In this document: positions 1-11,003 of the stretch, one piece after another | How the letters are laid out: every line of letters starts with the position of its first letter | How positions within the stretch are numbered: the first letter of the stretch is position 1 | Origin: Dermacentor variabilis | Lineage: Eukaryota; Arthropoda; Arachnida; Ixodida; Ixodidae | Direction of reading: 5' to 3' | Assembly: GCF_050947875.1 (NCBI RefSeq) | Contig: NC_134570.1 | Span: 204,207,250 to 204,271,249 of the forward strand | DNA length: 64,000 bases | Made by a program: the position numbers and the translations under genes | The notes under the pieces: generated by a model | The model's database searches: none | Seen by the model: only the letters and a program-made list of their open reading frames with translations | Told to the model about the DNA's origin: nothing

Positions 1-530
1 TGCTAGAGCAATCCCTTTGGATAAGCAACGGGCTGACGGTACAACTAAAGCGTCACCATCGGTGATGTCAGAGTTTACCGCAAGGAGTTTTCGCAACCAG
101 GGGGCACCATACAATCGTCAGCAGTTCGTAAGCGAAGGCGCGGTTCGTGCACGTCGTCGGAATTGTCAGTCTCTGTCAAGTTAACGAGGCGTTGACGGCA
201 CGAGATGAAAACCGACGCCAAAGAGAGAAAGTCCCACCCTAGTAAAAACATGTGAGCACAGGAAGTCAACACTGCGAACTGGATATGGTGGCGTATCCCG
301 TCAATCGAAACTCTAACGGTGCATTGCGCCGATGGCCGAATCACAACATTATTTGCACCACGAAGAAGAGCTCCACTGTAAGGTGTAGTAACTTTGCGTA
401 GACGAGCGCACAAGCCAGCGTGAATAATAGAAATAGCTGCTCCCGTATCAAGCTATGCTATGACTGGTACACCTTCTACGCACACGAATAAAGTATTGGC
501 CGGGCATGCTGGAGGAATTGTAGTCTGTGC
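1..530 (-). pseudogene. Ty3/gypsy retropepsin remnant
   Basis: Read on the minus strand, this is the aspartic protease region of a Ty3/gypsy polyprotein, which in an active element matures Gag-Pol. The active-site triad Asp-Thr-Gly is at 441-449, followed by the hydrophobic Ala-Ala-Ile-Ser-Ile-Ile stretch usual for retropepsins, and a second conserved hydrophobic block with LLGWDFL lies near 225-245. A stop codon (453-455) sits two codons before the active-site Asp. A frameshift near 80 moves the linker towards RT into another frame that runs off the window edge. It is downstream of the gag remnant in the normal gypsy order. It is non-functional. The assignment rests on motif order and gag context. 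Confidence 0.75.
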
Positions 531-584
531 GAGCCATGCAGCTTTCCCTCCAAAAACTGCACCATCTAGTTTTCCGAACGGTAG

Positions 585-1853
585 TCAGGAGTGCGGGTGG
601 CCGGTTGCAGGGGTGAAGTAGAGCGTCGGAGAGGGGAGGGCGAGCGGCCTGGACGGTAGTTGTGAGGCGCCTCGAGGTGGAGAAAGGGACCGTGGGGAGA
701 GCCGGCGCTGGTAAGGACTCGGAGGAAGCAACGGGTCTCTCTCATAAATATCGTAGCCATGACGTTCGTCCTGTTGTCGTCTTAGGCAAAAACGCGATAT
801 GTACCCCCGAATACCGCAATAATAACAAATGGGGCGAGGCGTAGGCCGGGTAGTGTAAAATCCTGTGGCAGGCGGACGGGGTGGTAGAGTCGCCAGATGG
901 TTGGGGGCAGTAGCAGCAGCAGGAGGCGCTGTCCGAACCAACGCTGGTTGCATAGCCGCAACCTGAGCGTACGAGGTGGATGGCGAAGGAGGGCCACAGC
1001 TCGCAGCGCAGGTCATGGAGGACAGCTCCTCTTTGATGATGTCGCGCAGGCTCAGCCTTCGGGCTGAGGCTGGAGAACGGGAGGACTGCGAAAGCCACAT
1101 GCTTGGAGCTCTTCGCGTATGAGAGTCCGAATCAGCAGACGCAGGTCGGTATCCGACGAAGGAGGCGCGTGACCGGTGACAGGTTGTAAACGGATGGCCT
1201 GCAGTGCGTCCAGGTGTTGGCAAGTCGCGATCACATCGTTTACGGTATTTGGATTCTTGATCGCCAGTGCGTTGAACGCGACGTGGGCAATGCCCTTTAG
1301 GATGTGACGAACGCGATCAGATTCCGACATGGTGGCGTCAACACGGCGACAAAGGGCGAGGACGTCCTCGATATAAGAGGTGTATGTTTCCCCGAGAAGT
1401 TGCCTGCGTCCATCACGCTTTTTCTTGGCGACATCAGAGCGTACGTTGGGAGCGCCAAAAATCTGCCAAGCTGGTGTTTGAAGGCCGCCCAGTCAGGCAA
1501 GGTATTCTCGTGGTTGGGGAACCAAGTCCTGGCAACGTCAGTGAGGTAGAATGCGACGTTGCGAAGCTTGTGCATGTCATCCCACCGGTTAGACTCACTC
1601 ACGCGGTCATAATTGTCCAGCCAGTCATCAGCGTCGTCACTACGAAGGCCAGCGAGCATGGTGGGATCAAGCTGCCACGTGCTGACGGTCCATGAAGGAG
1701 CGGCCGATGGGGCAGAGACGGTGACACCGGAGGCTCCTGGAGGATCTTCTTGGGGCATCCTGGCGGAAAGGTGGAGCAAGCGGCGGCCTGAACGAAGCTC
1801 CAGGGAAACTCGAAGGCGTAGAGGACCAAGGAATCGAAAGCAGCCTCAACCAC
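585..1853 (-). pseudogene. Ty3/gypsy gag with CCHC knuckle, broken
   Basis: Minus-strand gag of the same gypsy element, the structural capsid and nucleocapsid protein. It lies in three frames: 1853-1297 carries the capsid-like core (motifs LDPTMLAGLRSDDADDWLDNY and TWFPNHE), 1330-1052 continues with QHLDALQAIR, and 1223-585 ends in a nucleocapsid zinc knuckle near 785-825. The knuckle reads CX2CX4YX4C, so the metal-binding His is replaced by Tyr. Two or more frameshifts break the protein. The arginine, proline and serine-rich tail after the knuckle is typical of gypsy nucleocapsid. The protease remnant follows directly. Confidence 0.75.
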
Positions 1854-1974
1854 TTGCGAGACAGCTGTTAAGCCTCAACGGTTTATTGCGCAGGTCGCGC
1901 GCTGAAGACGATGACGCTGGCCATGATGATGAATATATACAGATGAAGAAGATGAAGGGGTAATGTAAGGCTCA

Positions 1975-1977
<3 letters not shown>
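1854..1977 (-). other. Probable gypsy leader/LTR edge
   Basis: This stretch lies just upstream of gag in the element's orientation, where a 5' LTR end and leader are expected. On the minus strand it contains an AATAAA signal (plus-strand TTTATT near 1882). I could not find a second LTR to define the edges, and it ends at the (TA)n tract. Confidence 0.3.

Positions 1978-2025
<48 letters not shown>
1978..2025. repeat. (TA)n microsatellite
   Basis: About 24 uninterrupted TA dinucleotides. It lies exactly between the minus-strand gypsy gag piece and the plus-strand gypsy RNase H piece. Confidence 0.97.
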
Positions 2026-2031
<6 letters not shown>

Positions 2032-2650
2032 GGATGCCAGCAACGTTGGCCTTGGTGCCGTCCTCGTACAGTGGCAAGATGGAGCCGAGTGCGTCATTGC
2101 GTACGCAAGCCGCACTTTGTCTCCAGCTGAAAGGAACTATTCCACTACGGAGAAGGAATGCTTGGCCGTTGTGTGGGCAATTGCTAAGTTCCGACCATAT
2201 TTGTACGGCCGATCATTTCGAGTTGTGACAGATCACCATTCATTGTGCTGGCTCGCCAATCTCAAGGATCCATCTGGCCGTCTTGCACGCTGGAGTCTTC
2301 GCTTGCAAGAATACGATATGACGATAGCGTTCAAGTCCGGGCGTAAACACACCGACGCCGACTGCCTGTCACGTGCTCCACTTCAACCGTCGCCATACGA
2401 CTTTGATGAAGAGGACGCATTTCTGTCCATTATCACAGTATCAGACATCAGCAAGCAACAGCGCGATGATTCAGAACTCCGGCCTCTCATCGACTACCTT
2501 GAGAACCGTCTACCAGAGCCGCCTCGTATGTTCATCCGCAAATTATCCTCGTTTTTTCTCCGAGATGGCGTTCTCTTCTACTCGGAGCCACCCAACGTGC
2601 CTAGCATGTGGCACCGACTTGCACCGAGTGGCTGTCAGCTGTGTCGAGGT
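2026..2650 (+). pseudogene. Ty3/gypsy RNase H fragment
   Basis: Plus-strand open frame encoding the RNase H domain of a gypsy pol, which degrades the RNA strand of RNA/DNA hybrids. Visible in order are HTDAS with the first catalytic Asp, YSTTEKECLAVVWA with the catalytic Glu, FRVVTDHHSLCWL with the next Asp, and HTDADCLSRAPL at the domain end. About 90 residues of linker towards the integrase zinc domain follow before the frame runs into a (TA)n tract. No RT precedes it and no integrase follows. The domain is nearly unbroken, unlike the gag piece on the other side of the microsatellite. It is probably from a related gypsy family in opposite orientation. Confidence 0.85.
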
Positions 2651-2657
2651 CGTGGCA

Positions 2658-2680
2658 TTATATATATATATATATATATA
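2658..2680. repeat. (TA)n microsatellite
   Basis: About 11 TA units terminating the gypsy RNase H fragment on its right side; with the tract at 1978-2025 it brackets that fragment. Confidence 0.95.
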
Positions 2681-3836
2681 GTTTTTTTAAGGCCGACAGT
2701 CCCCTCTCGCGTTATATTCGGGGTCACGTCATTAACGTGCATATACTGTAACTGTTTAATTGGTTTCTGACTGACGTGTAATAACACGTGACAATGCACA
2801 CAGTCCGACAGCCGCTGAGCCAATTCTTATATTTAAGAAGCTGCGTAGGTGCAGCTTTGTCTTGCAGAGGCCGCCAAATTTAATGCCTTGTCATCGGTCA
2901 CAAGAAAAGCGAGCATAATAAAGTAGCGCGGCGCGAAAAGTCTTCACCAGTGGTTCACGCAGGAATTAAACAACACTTTACTTTGAAATTGAGCCTTTAG
3001 GCCATGCGTTCACACGCGCCAGTGCGTTCCGACAGGCTGTGCAGTGCTTTGAAGAAGTGAGAGGCAGCAATTTCTGTTGTTGTTTTTGCGTAACAAATGT
3101 TGACGGACGAATATACGATGACGGAATATAGACCAGCTATACAAAAGTGATGACGGCGGTTCGTCACACGGGGAAAAACAGCAACCGTCACATACCGGTG
3201 TTAGTGACAGTTCATCTAGCAGTTAGATCAACTTCCGGCTAAAAGATGGTTGTGTGTTTTGTTCTGGACTGATCGAACTCTAGTAATTAGAGGGAATTAT
3301 GAAATCAGAATCAAATTTATTTTCGCCATATACGCAGGTGCGCATGCATGCAACGACCACTATTATGAGAGTAAGAGTACGTGGGACCAGTGTGCAACTC
3401 GCAACGAGACATAGCGCGGAAGTATTAAATTTCCTTTACCAAAAATCGCAAGATTTCAGTACTTCGAAAACGGATATGTCTGTAACACTATTGGATCGTT
3501 CATTATTGCTTTCTTTTTTGTAGGTGAACTATCGAGAAAATTTCACCGGGAACAAAATTTAATCAAGTGGATATTGCGTTAGACAGTTCTCGACATAGGC
3601 ACCTGCACAGCGCAAAGAGTCAAGCAAAATTGTTCGCGAACGGCGTGTTGATTGTAAACGGCCATGTCGCATCACAGCAAAAATCGTCAGACGATATAAG
3701 CGCAGGCGACTCGCGGACTGTACAGTTCAGGAAAACACTTCGGTTGCATGCTTTCACTGTTTTCAAAGAAGCGATTATACGAAGCCAAGAGATGTCAGAA
3801 TCTGCAATTTTTGTAGCTATTGTGAATTCGTGTAAG

Positions 3837-3865
3837 ACATTGATTGGCTGCATGCCAATCAATGT
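3837..3865. repeat. Perfect 12-bp hairpin
   Basis: Two perfectly complementary 12-nt arms (ACATTGATTGGC and GCCAATCAATGT) around the 5-nt centre TGCAT. It lies inside an unassigned open frame (3567-3908). Each arm contains a CCAAT/ATTGG box. Confidence 0.85.
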
Positions 3866-6050
3866 CAGTGATACAAATGGACCATTTCTGCTGTCGACGT
3901 GTATTTGATTGCGAAGAACTAGAGTTAGATCAAATTATTCCTACCTTTTCTCAATGAACTAATCACATTCCACAATGAAAGAGTTGAGAATTAATAAATT
4001 TACAGTACATCATGAGTGTTTTTTCAAGCTCTGTCTCCTGTAAGGCACATGTACCATTTTCGTGCAAAGCTCCCTGGAAGGCGTATTGGCTATGCGTGCA
4101 CGCACACATCAAACTCCGTGCACATAAAGACGCGATGCATTGAAAATTAATTTTTATTAAAATTCAAATTAGTTATTTCTGCCTTGTAAAGATAGACAGC
4201 GGAGTCGCAGAAAAAGCTGTCTGATGCAGCTTGACAAAGCCGCAGCTCCCTTTGGCTTGGCAGCGGCTTCATAGCAAGACTTTTAAAACAAAGGTAATTG
4301 CTCAGTGTAACAACAGTTATACAATAATGAGCAAGAACAAAAAAAACGAAACAAGATTCTACAATATTTAGACAATATTCACAAAAAGTAAAATAGAAGC
4401 TACGTGGTAACAAATATAGCATCCAAACTACTGTTTGGCGCATTGAAGAGGTCAAAGTTATTATGTATATTAGCTATATGCGTTTTCGTATAGAGCTACC
4501 AATCCCTGCAAAATCTAGATCGCAGGTTTTCATTACACACGCACGCACACAACACACACACACACCAAGAAGGAAACAGCGAAAAAATGGGGAAGCGCGG
4601 TCGTCTTGGGCTGTCGCATCTCCCTCTCCCAGAAGGAATGAAAAGGTTCTTGGAAAGCAGGGACGGGCGATTCCCTCCTTCAGTATCAGTTCCCACCAAC
4701 GAGGACGAGGCGAGAAAGCAAAGCGGGGCTTTCTTCGCTATTCGTCAGGCGCAACGCCGCCTGCTCGCGGGGCCGCATGCAGGGCGGCAGGGACGCGAGT
4801 TCCCGCCAAATGCTAGCTCCAGCTGGATGCCCGCTCGTTTCGCGTCTCGACAGCTTGGTAGACTAGTTGGTGCATTTCTGTTATCACGTACTGCGCATAT
4901 AAACGCAAACTACACAAATTGACGTGGACAAGAACAGCACAAGCCCTTTCCATGCAGTGGAGGCGCGCCGTGTCTCGCCGTGCAAGATATGCGTACTCGT
5001 AAGTGGCATTTTAATTTTACGTTGTAAAACGTAAAACTCGCTTTGTATTGCGCAAATGGTTTTGTAACGTATGATGAACGGCTTGTTTTTGTCTTGTTGT
5101 TTTTCTGGCAGCAAGAAAAAAATAAGAGCTTTATATGAGAACGGATCAAGCGTTCGAGAGTTGGGACAAGGAAATGTGAAACGTACTTTCATGTATATAT
5201 TTTTAATATTTTTTTCGCCTTGTAAGCGTGGCGTATTTTCCTTTATTTTTTTTTCCAGGAAAATCTGAAACAACACTGCTTAAATTGAAGCATGGTGTGC
5301 GTATGACCTGCTACGCTCAGAACTGTTATTAACATTCGGGAAGAAATCAGGTAAGACGCTTGTCTGGTTGTCATCGCGGAAATGTCATAATTTATTCGAA
5401 GTCGCTTTTGTTCCCACAGATGAAAAAACAAAACTGTAAATACCCAGTACTGTACGATATACGTCTCGTGCATTGCAGGTAAGAATGGATTATGTGCGGC
5501 ACTTCTCCGCATATGGACTTGAGTAGATCTAGGAACATCAGACAAGAAGACACGTACGTGAAACACTGCGGACAACCGATGTGTAAGTTGTTCCTGAATT
5601 GTTCAGTTGTCGCATTTTCATAGTTTACGTGTAAAACTTTGTCACTGCAGTCTCGACGTTGTGTAAACCTATATACTCGTGGCAGTTTGCGTGCTAGCTA
5701 CTTTGTTTGTGCAACCATGTGTTGTATTCATTGATCGCGCTGCCTGGATGTATATCTTGTTTTGCAACAATCTTCTGAGCCAAGTCAGTAAATCGATCCT
5801 TCCTGTCCTCATGTTTCCTTGGGCGCTTCTAAAGTGTGAGTCACGTCACAGAAGTTGAATGCACTAATTTTCACTAGAAGTGCACAGTATGTGTCTATAC
5901 ATGCATGTGCACCGACGAAATAATAATTTTGTCTGTGTCTGTGCCAGGATCAGGAGTTCTTGCACACAAATGTGAAAAAGTCCACTAAATCCTCTGCATG
6001 GTTCACAGAGTTATTTATTATTATATTATTTGTTTGTTCGTTTGTTTCAG

Positions 6051-6207
6051 TTTATATGAGCACTGTAACTATCCAAGCTTCACTCTCGACGGGGACAGAG
6101 AAATACCGGATGTTGTGTCGTTCAGAACCAAGAACATGGGAACGGCTGAAAGAGAGCCTCCCGGGCAGTATAGGAAACTCTCACAGCAGACCAGCACAGT
6201 GCTTTAG
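6051..6207 (+). other. Possible terminal coding exon
   Basis: A pyrimidine-rich tract ending TTTGTTTCAG (6041-6050) is followed by 51 open codons and a stop at 6205-6207. The composition looks coding (for example LDGDREIPDVVSFRTKNMG). I do not recognise the protein and no convincing upstream exon joins it. Other acceptor-like sites occur near 5112, 5259 and 5948. It could be a last exon of a small gene or chance. Confidence 0.2.
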
Positions 6208-7545
6208 CTGTATCATACTACTTCAGTGAACAAAGACTGCTTGTAAATTGTTAACACCGCTGCACGAAAAAATTAATGTATTTTATGATTGCAAAATAAG
6301 CACCTAAAAGAGGAAACATTGCGTTCACGTTTTTCTTTTGTTGCGTGTTACGTATTTATACTAACGAGTATAGAGCATAAGTAGTGGCGTTTAATGATGT
6401 TTTCCTTGTGAATTATACGCGCATGTCGCGTATATTAATCGTTAGGGCGAGTTAAACGCCTCTAATAAACTGTATATCGTTGACCTGAAAACGCAACACG
6501 CAGCAAAAAAAAGAGAAAGAAACCTTATGTTTTTTAATATAATAAAAAATAAAGAAAAGAACGTCCGCACCCAGCCGATGGCCAACGGCGAATCGGTGCT
6601 TACGAAATGTTGGGTCGTAGTCGGCCCACGTGCAGTGTGCACTCGGCCACGTCGACTACATTGGTCGGGCCTAAGTCACTTGCTGATGGTCGCTAGACGT
6701 GAGGCCAGTGTCATTTCCCGATGACTGGCTCAGCATCAACGCCGCAGGCGCGAGAAAGTATGTCCGACGTACTTCAGAGGCAAAGTTCTGACTGGTGTTG
6801 CAGAATTCGCGGGGCGCAGTGGTGCTGACCTTAGCATCACAAGTTGGCGGCTGGAGTTACTTATGTTTATTCAATCATGTTTTTTTTACTAATTGTAACA
6901 ACATGCCATTATTTCGCATTATTATAGGCGCCTCCGGGACAACAAACGACACCTCCAGGACGACGCCTGCGGGTGCCAAGGGTGTATAATATCGGCTTTC
7001 CGCTATCACGGACAGACAATTTTTTTTATGCGAACACCCCTTGGCATGCTTCGGCCTCCGCAACCCCAACCCACGGGCTGCTCTGCTTCCAGCTTTATTG
7101 ATACCCCCGCTACCCCTTGGGTGCCCTGGAGATCCTGCGCCGCCTGTTATATTGTAACCCCAGGTGCTCTCCTGAGGCCTCCGTTTGCCGGTTACATGTG
7201 GCCTCCTCCCAGGTAGCACAAAAGAGATACGTAACGTTTTCGTAGCGTTTATCCAAGACGATAAAAACGGGTTAAAGAAGACACGAATGAGAGAACTTCG
7301 GCGGGAAAACGTCGGATATCTCTGCTAATGTCCGGCTTAATTACTTTCTTGAGACGATCTAGAACAGGTCTGCAAGACGTATTCGAAAAGCTGGTCTAGA
7401 AATAGGATTGGGAAAGACACAAGTAATCCTTTTGCCAAAACTATTCGTAATCAATTTCTAAACGTTTTTAGGACGTTATCAAAAAGCTGGTCTAGAAGCG
7501 GTCTTGCAAGGTTTACGATCATCTGAAGCTAATTTTCGCGGGTGA

Positions 7546-7711
7546 CGGGCGCGATCAGACATCGTTGTTCAAAACACGCGTTTAGTTTCGCCTCACGCGA
7601 CTGGCCTATGCCGCGCAGACGTCGTCAGCCGCACCCGTTGGCACGGCCTAGGCCAATCGCGTGAGGTGAAACTGATCGGGCGTTTCGAACAACGATCTCC
7701 AATCACGCCCC
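7546..7711. repeat. Foldback with about 67-bp arms
   Basis: The left arm 7546-7612 and right arm 7645-7711 are imperfect reverse complements around a spacer of about 32 bp. Shared blocks include ATCGTTGTTC, AGTTTCGCCTCACGCGA and TGGCCTA. It could form a long hairpin and is probably a foldback MITE. No protein is encoded. Confidence 0.8.
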
Positions 7712-9393
7712 AGATGAGTAGAAGCGTCGGTGTCGACTGTAAGAACCATGGCGCAGTGCCAAGCACTGTTCCCCGCATGGCCGGCGCATCGTCTACCAAG
7801 TCGCACGAAAATGAGCCTGTTAGGAATAATAAATCCTTAATACCGCCTTTAGTAAGCTACGATGCTTACAACCACAATGGGAACGACCTCCTGCAAAGAA
7901 CAAATGGCCACGTCTTGGCAGGTGGCCAGACCAAGCCCTTCATGCCAAGAGTGCATGAAATGAGAACATTGTGACAAAGCAAGAACACTTTATTAAAATG
8001 TAATGCTTATGCAAGGTTCGAACAAACTGTGTGAGAAATGCAAATAGAAATAAAAGCACATCAACAATGACAAAAGTCGCAGAAAGGATTCGTAATGAAC
8101 TCGAAAGTGAACATTCACTAGCACATAAACAAAATTCCAAGTACACATACAAAAATGAACAGAAAAACCTGGAGTGTACTAAAGTGTCTAATTTATCATA
8201 GTAAAGTACGCGTGCTATTAGATGGACTAGAGTTATGCAGAAGTGACATCGGAGCGAATGGAAGAAGTAGACTGAAAAATGCAAGAGCATGAATTGGATG
8301 GTAACTGCCTCCAAGCAATGTTACCAATCATCTAGAAGCTTGAAAAGATCACAAAAAGAAATACCACCGCATACCATCATAAAGCAGTCCTGTGACAGAA
8401 ATAAAAAAAAATGGGAACAATGCAAAATTGGAAATATTGCCTTTAGGATATATCAAAGAAGGTAATGGCGAGAAAAAATAACCATACAACAAAAAAGCAA
8501 TAAAGTGAAATTAGTACAGAATACTTAAACGGGGGATTCAGTGTAACAAGTGAACACTACTGTAGTACAGCGAACGATGAGACAGTAATGCTGCATCTTG
8601 CCACTCCAGAACGTAGAAATGAATATGCAAGCCTCATATTAGAAACTTACATAAACATGGAAATAAACTGGAATGCACTGGAAGCTGCGTTTGTGTAACA
8701 AAGGAAGCAATGGTCATAATAAATAGTAAGTGTTTTATCTAAAAAGCCCTTTACAAGAGGCAAAGTTGTACCTCTCTGGCAAAAATAAAGTTGCAACGAA
8801 TAATTTGCAAACCAGCAAATACATTAATTAGCACACTGACATGTCACACTTTGCGCACATCTCCAGTCTCCTAAAGTAAAAAAAAAAGCACTCAGAATGA
8901 GAAAAACGTTTAACACATGTAGCCCAGAGCAAATTCTTTGCCAGTTCACTCACACTTTCACATCCAAAAACATTTGCCACAAAGTCCAGGCACAGTTCCA
9001 CTGATGTTTACCAATTCACCCCCACTTTCACGTCCAAAAATATTTGGCACACAGTCCAGGCAGAGCTTCATAGATAAACAGCTTGAGAGCACCCTACTGA
9101 TTATTGTGCAGTCCCGCTGCTGGAAATAGAACTGCCGCACATGCTGGTAGTGGTTTCAATCTAGACACACTTGCTGCCCTGGACAGGTATGTTCAGATAT
9201 CTGCACTGGTGCTCTATTTTGTCGAAGTAGACACATTGACGCACTACGCTGGTAATTGAAATGTTTTGAATGCACAAGTATTGGCTTCACCAGAAAGACT
9301 TGCCCACATACCACCACTGGCATATATATGCACTTGCTCTTCACTCAGTAGCATTGAACTTAAAGTGTTCCCTATGTGGGAGCCATGTGTAAA
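7712..9393. other. AT-rich non-coding stretch
   Basis: Nothing coding is recognisable. It is rich in A-runs and short open frames and includes the tandem duplication at 8943-9070. Confidence 0.5.
8943..9070. repeat. Tandem duplication, 70-bp period
   Basis: Two copies of about 58 bp (from 8943 and from 9013) share the core ACTTTCAC.TCCAAAAA followed by AGTCCAGGCA, with scattered mismatches. Confidence 0.8.
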
Positions 9394-9559
9394 ACCGGTG
9401 TCACACGACCACTCTCGATCGCGATCAAGCCCGATCCGGATCGAAATTATCGATGCGACTGGCTCACTCTCGTAGCTTGCGCAGAGGAGCCATCACGACC
9501 GAGAAATTCGATTTGTAACGGACTGGATAGCGGCTAAAAGAGCCCCGTGTGAAACCGGT
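9394..9559. mobile_element. 166-bp MITE with CCGGT ends
   Basis: The left end ACCGGTGTCACACG (9394-9407) pairs with the right end (9546-9559, reverse complement ACCGGTTTCACACG), 13 of 14 identical. The interior is non-coding and has GATC-rich short palindromes (TCGATCGCGATC). Size and structure fit a non-autonomous DNA transposon. The family is not named here. Confidence 0.65.
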
Positions 9560-10560
9560 ACCAAATAATGCACAGACGTACGCTAGGAAAATGTGTTGCA
9601 CAAGGACAAAGAACTGCGACATGCCCTGTTGTGCGAAGCGCGCCAACAGAACACATGTATATATATATTTAAAAAAAACTGCGAGAGCGCTTCGCGAACT
9701 CCATGCGCACACATGGCACCCGCACGAACTCGGCAGGCCGCCGTAAAGCGCGAAGGGCGCACAGCGTACATTCCGACACATGTCCCAAACTGCAAACAAT
9801 CGTACTACCTAAAGCATACAAGTTATTTTATACCAAGGGCATACTCGACTCACGTATGCAGTATGCACAAGCGAGTTATGCAGCGTACATGCTATATCCA
9901 TTCGCCAAATAGTAAAATTGATAACAAGCACAAAGCTACAAGGGACTCAATACATTACTACCATTTGAGGCGTCAAATAAAATCGAATTTGGCCGTTTCA
10001 TATATTGGACACAATATATGGACACATGTGGTACATGGTAATACCATGAAATACCCATCACGTGGCTAAAGGGGGCGAAAGCACAATCGAGAACCTGAAG
10101 CGCAAACGATAAAAGCACGGTATGGTGCACGCAAAATTCTGTCAGTGCGCTGTAGCGCGAGGGAAGAAAATAGGGTGAGCACTTGACCTCACCTTTTGGG
10201 ATACCGCACTAGTAGTGAATCATTAAAAAAAAGCCTGTTTGAACCAGTTCCCTTGTCTGCAACACTCTTGCTAAACGGGAGACTAAAATACCACGATGAT
10301 GGCTCTATTGCGGAGATCGGCAAGGTGCGCACAGACAGAAATTTTGCCGCCTTTCTTCGCATTCTGCAAAATGCTTTCTTGTTAGGATCACGCATAGCGG
10401 CCGACCCCGACGCTAGGGACACACAGGCACGATTTCGTCCCTCTAACTTTCGTCCTTATACTGCCCTTAACGCCTTAATTACAGCGTCAGTGAAAAGGCG
10501 CCTCACATAACATGACAATGAACTTGAAGAGGTGATTAGTGCCCTCCACTCCGCGCCCTC
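9560..10560. other. Unassigned non-coding
   Basis: There is a short TA-rich run at 9656-9670. Open frames at 9593-10069 and 10196-10510 have no recognisable domain. I see no gene here. Confidence 0.45.
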
Positions 10561-11003
10561 CAATTGAAAACACTACTGATTTCCAAATTAAACTACACAA
10601 ACAGATCGCACAACCCAAACTAATCACAGAACGTCGTTTTCTTGACAGCAAAGCACTGCAACACTTACATGACAAAGGGCAGCGGCAGCACATTCAGAAC
10701 AGTCGCAAACAGACCATAGTGCCATGCGAGTGCGATAACGTAACTATGCCCGGCTTCACGAATAACGTGGCCGCCTTGATCACATAACAATTGAAAACAC
10801 TACTGATTTCCAAATTAAAACCACACAAACATATCGCACAACCCAAACTGATCACAGAATATCGTTTTCTTGACAGCAAAACACTGCAACACTTACATAG
10901 CAAAGGGCAGCGGCAGCACGTTCAGAACAGCCGCAAACACACCACAGCGCAATGCGGGTGCGGTGACGTGACGACGCCATGATGACGCGACTATGCCCCG
11001 GCT
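10561..11003. repeat. Tandem duplication, 227-bp period
   Basis: Copy 1 starts at 10561 and copy 2 at 10788, both opening with CAATTGAAAACACTACTGAT and following each other closely for about 200 bp. The end of copy 1 (10746-10787, CCCGGCTTCACGAATAACGTGG) resembles 12850-12888, so it shares a motif with the inverted-repeat element to the right. Confidence 0.85.

Larger units (their letters stand above)
2690..7207. other. Unassigned, mostly non-coding
   Basis: No recognisable gene. Open frames here are short (up to about 113 codons at 3567-3908) and match nothing I know. There is a short CA-rich run near 4540-4565, a perfect 12-bp-stem hairpin at 3837-3865 and a coding-like segment after a good splice acceptor at 6051-6207, both listed separately. 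The rest is AT-rich and typical of intergenic or intronic arthropod DNA. Confidence 0.5.

Noticed and set aside
3567..3908. 113-codon plus-strand frame
   Set aside because: No known domain and no flanking splice or polyadenylation evidence; it contains a palindrome. Kept only in the spacer note.
4463..4922. Overlapping 117- and 111-codon frames
   Set aside because: They start in CA-rich low complexity, overlap each other in different frames, and have no recognisable domain.
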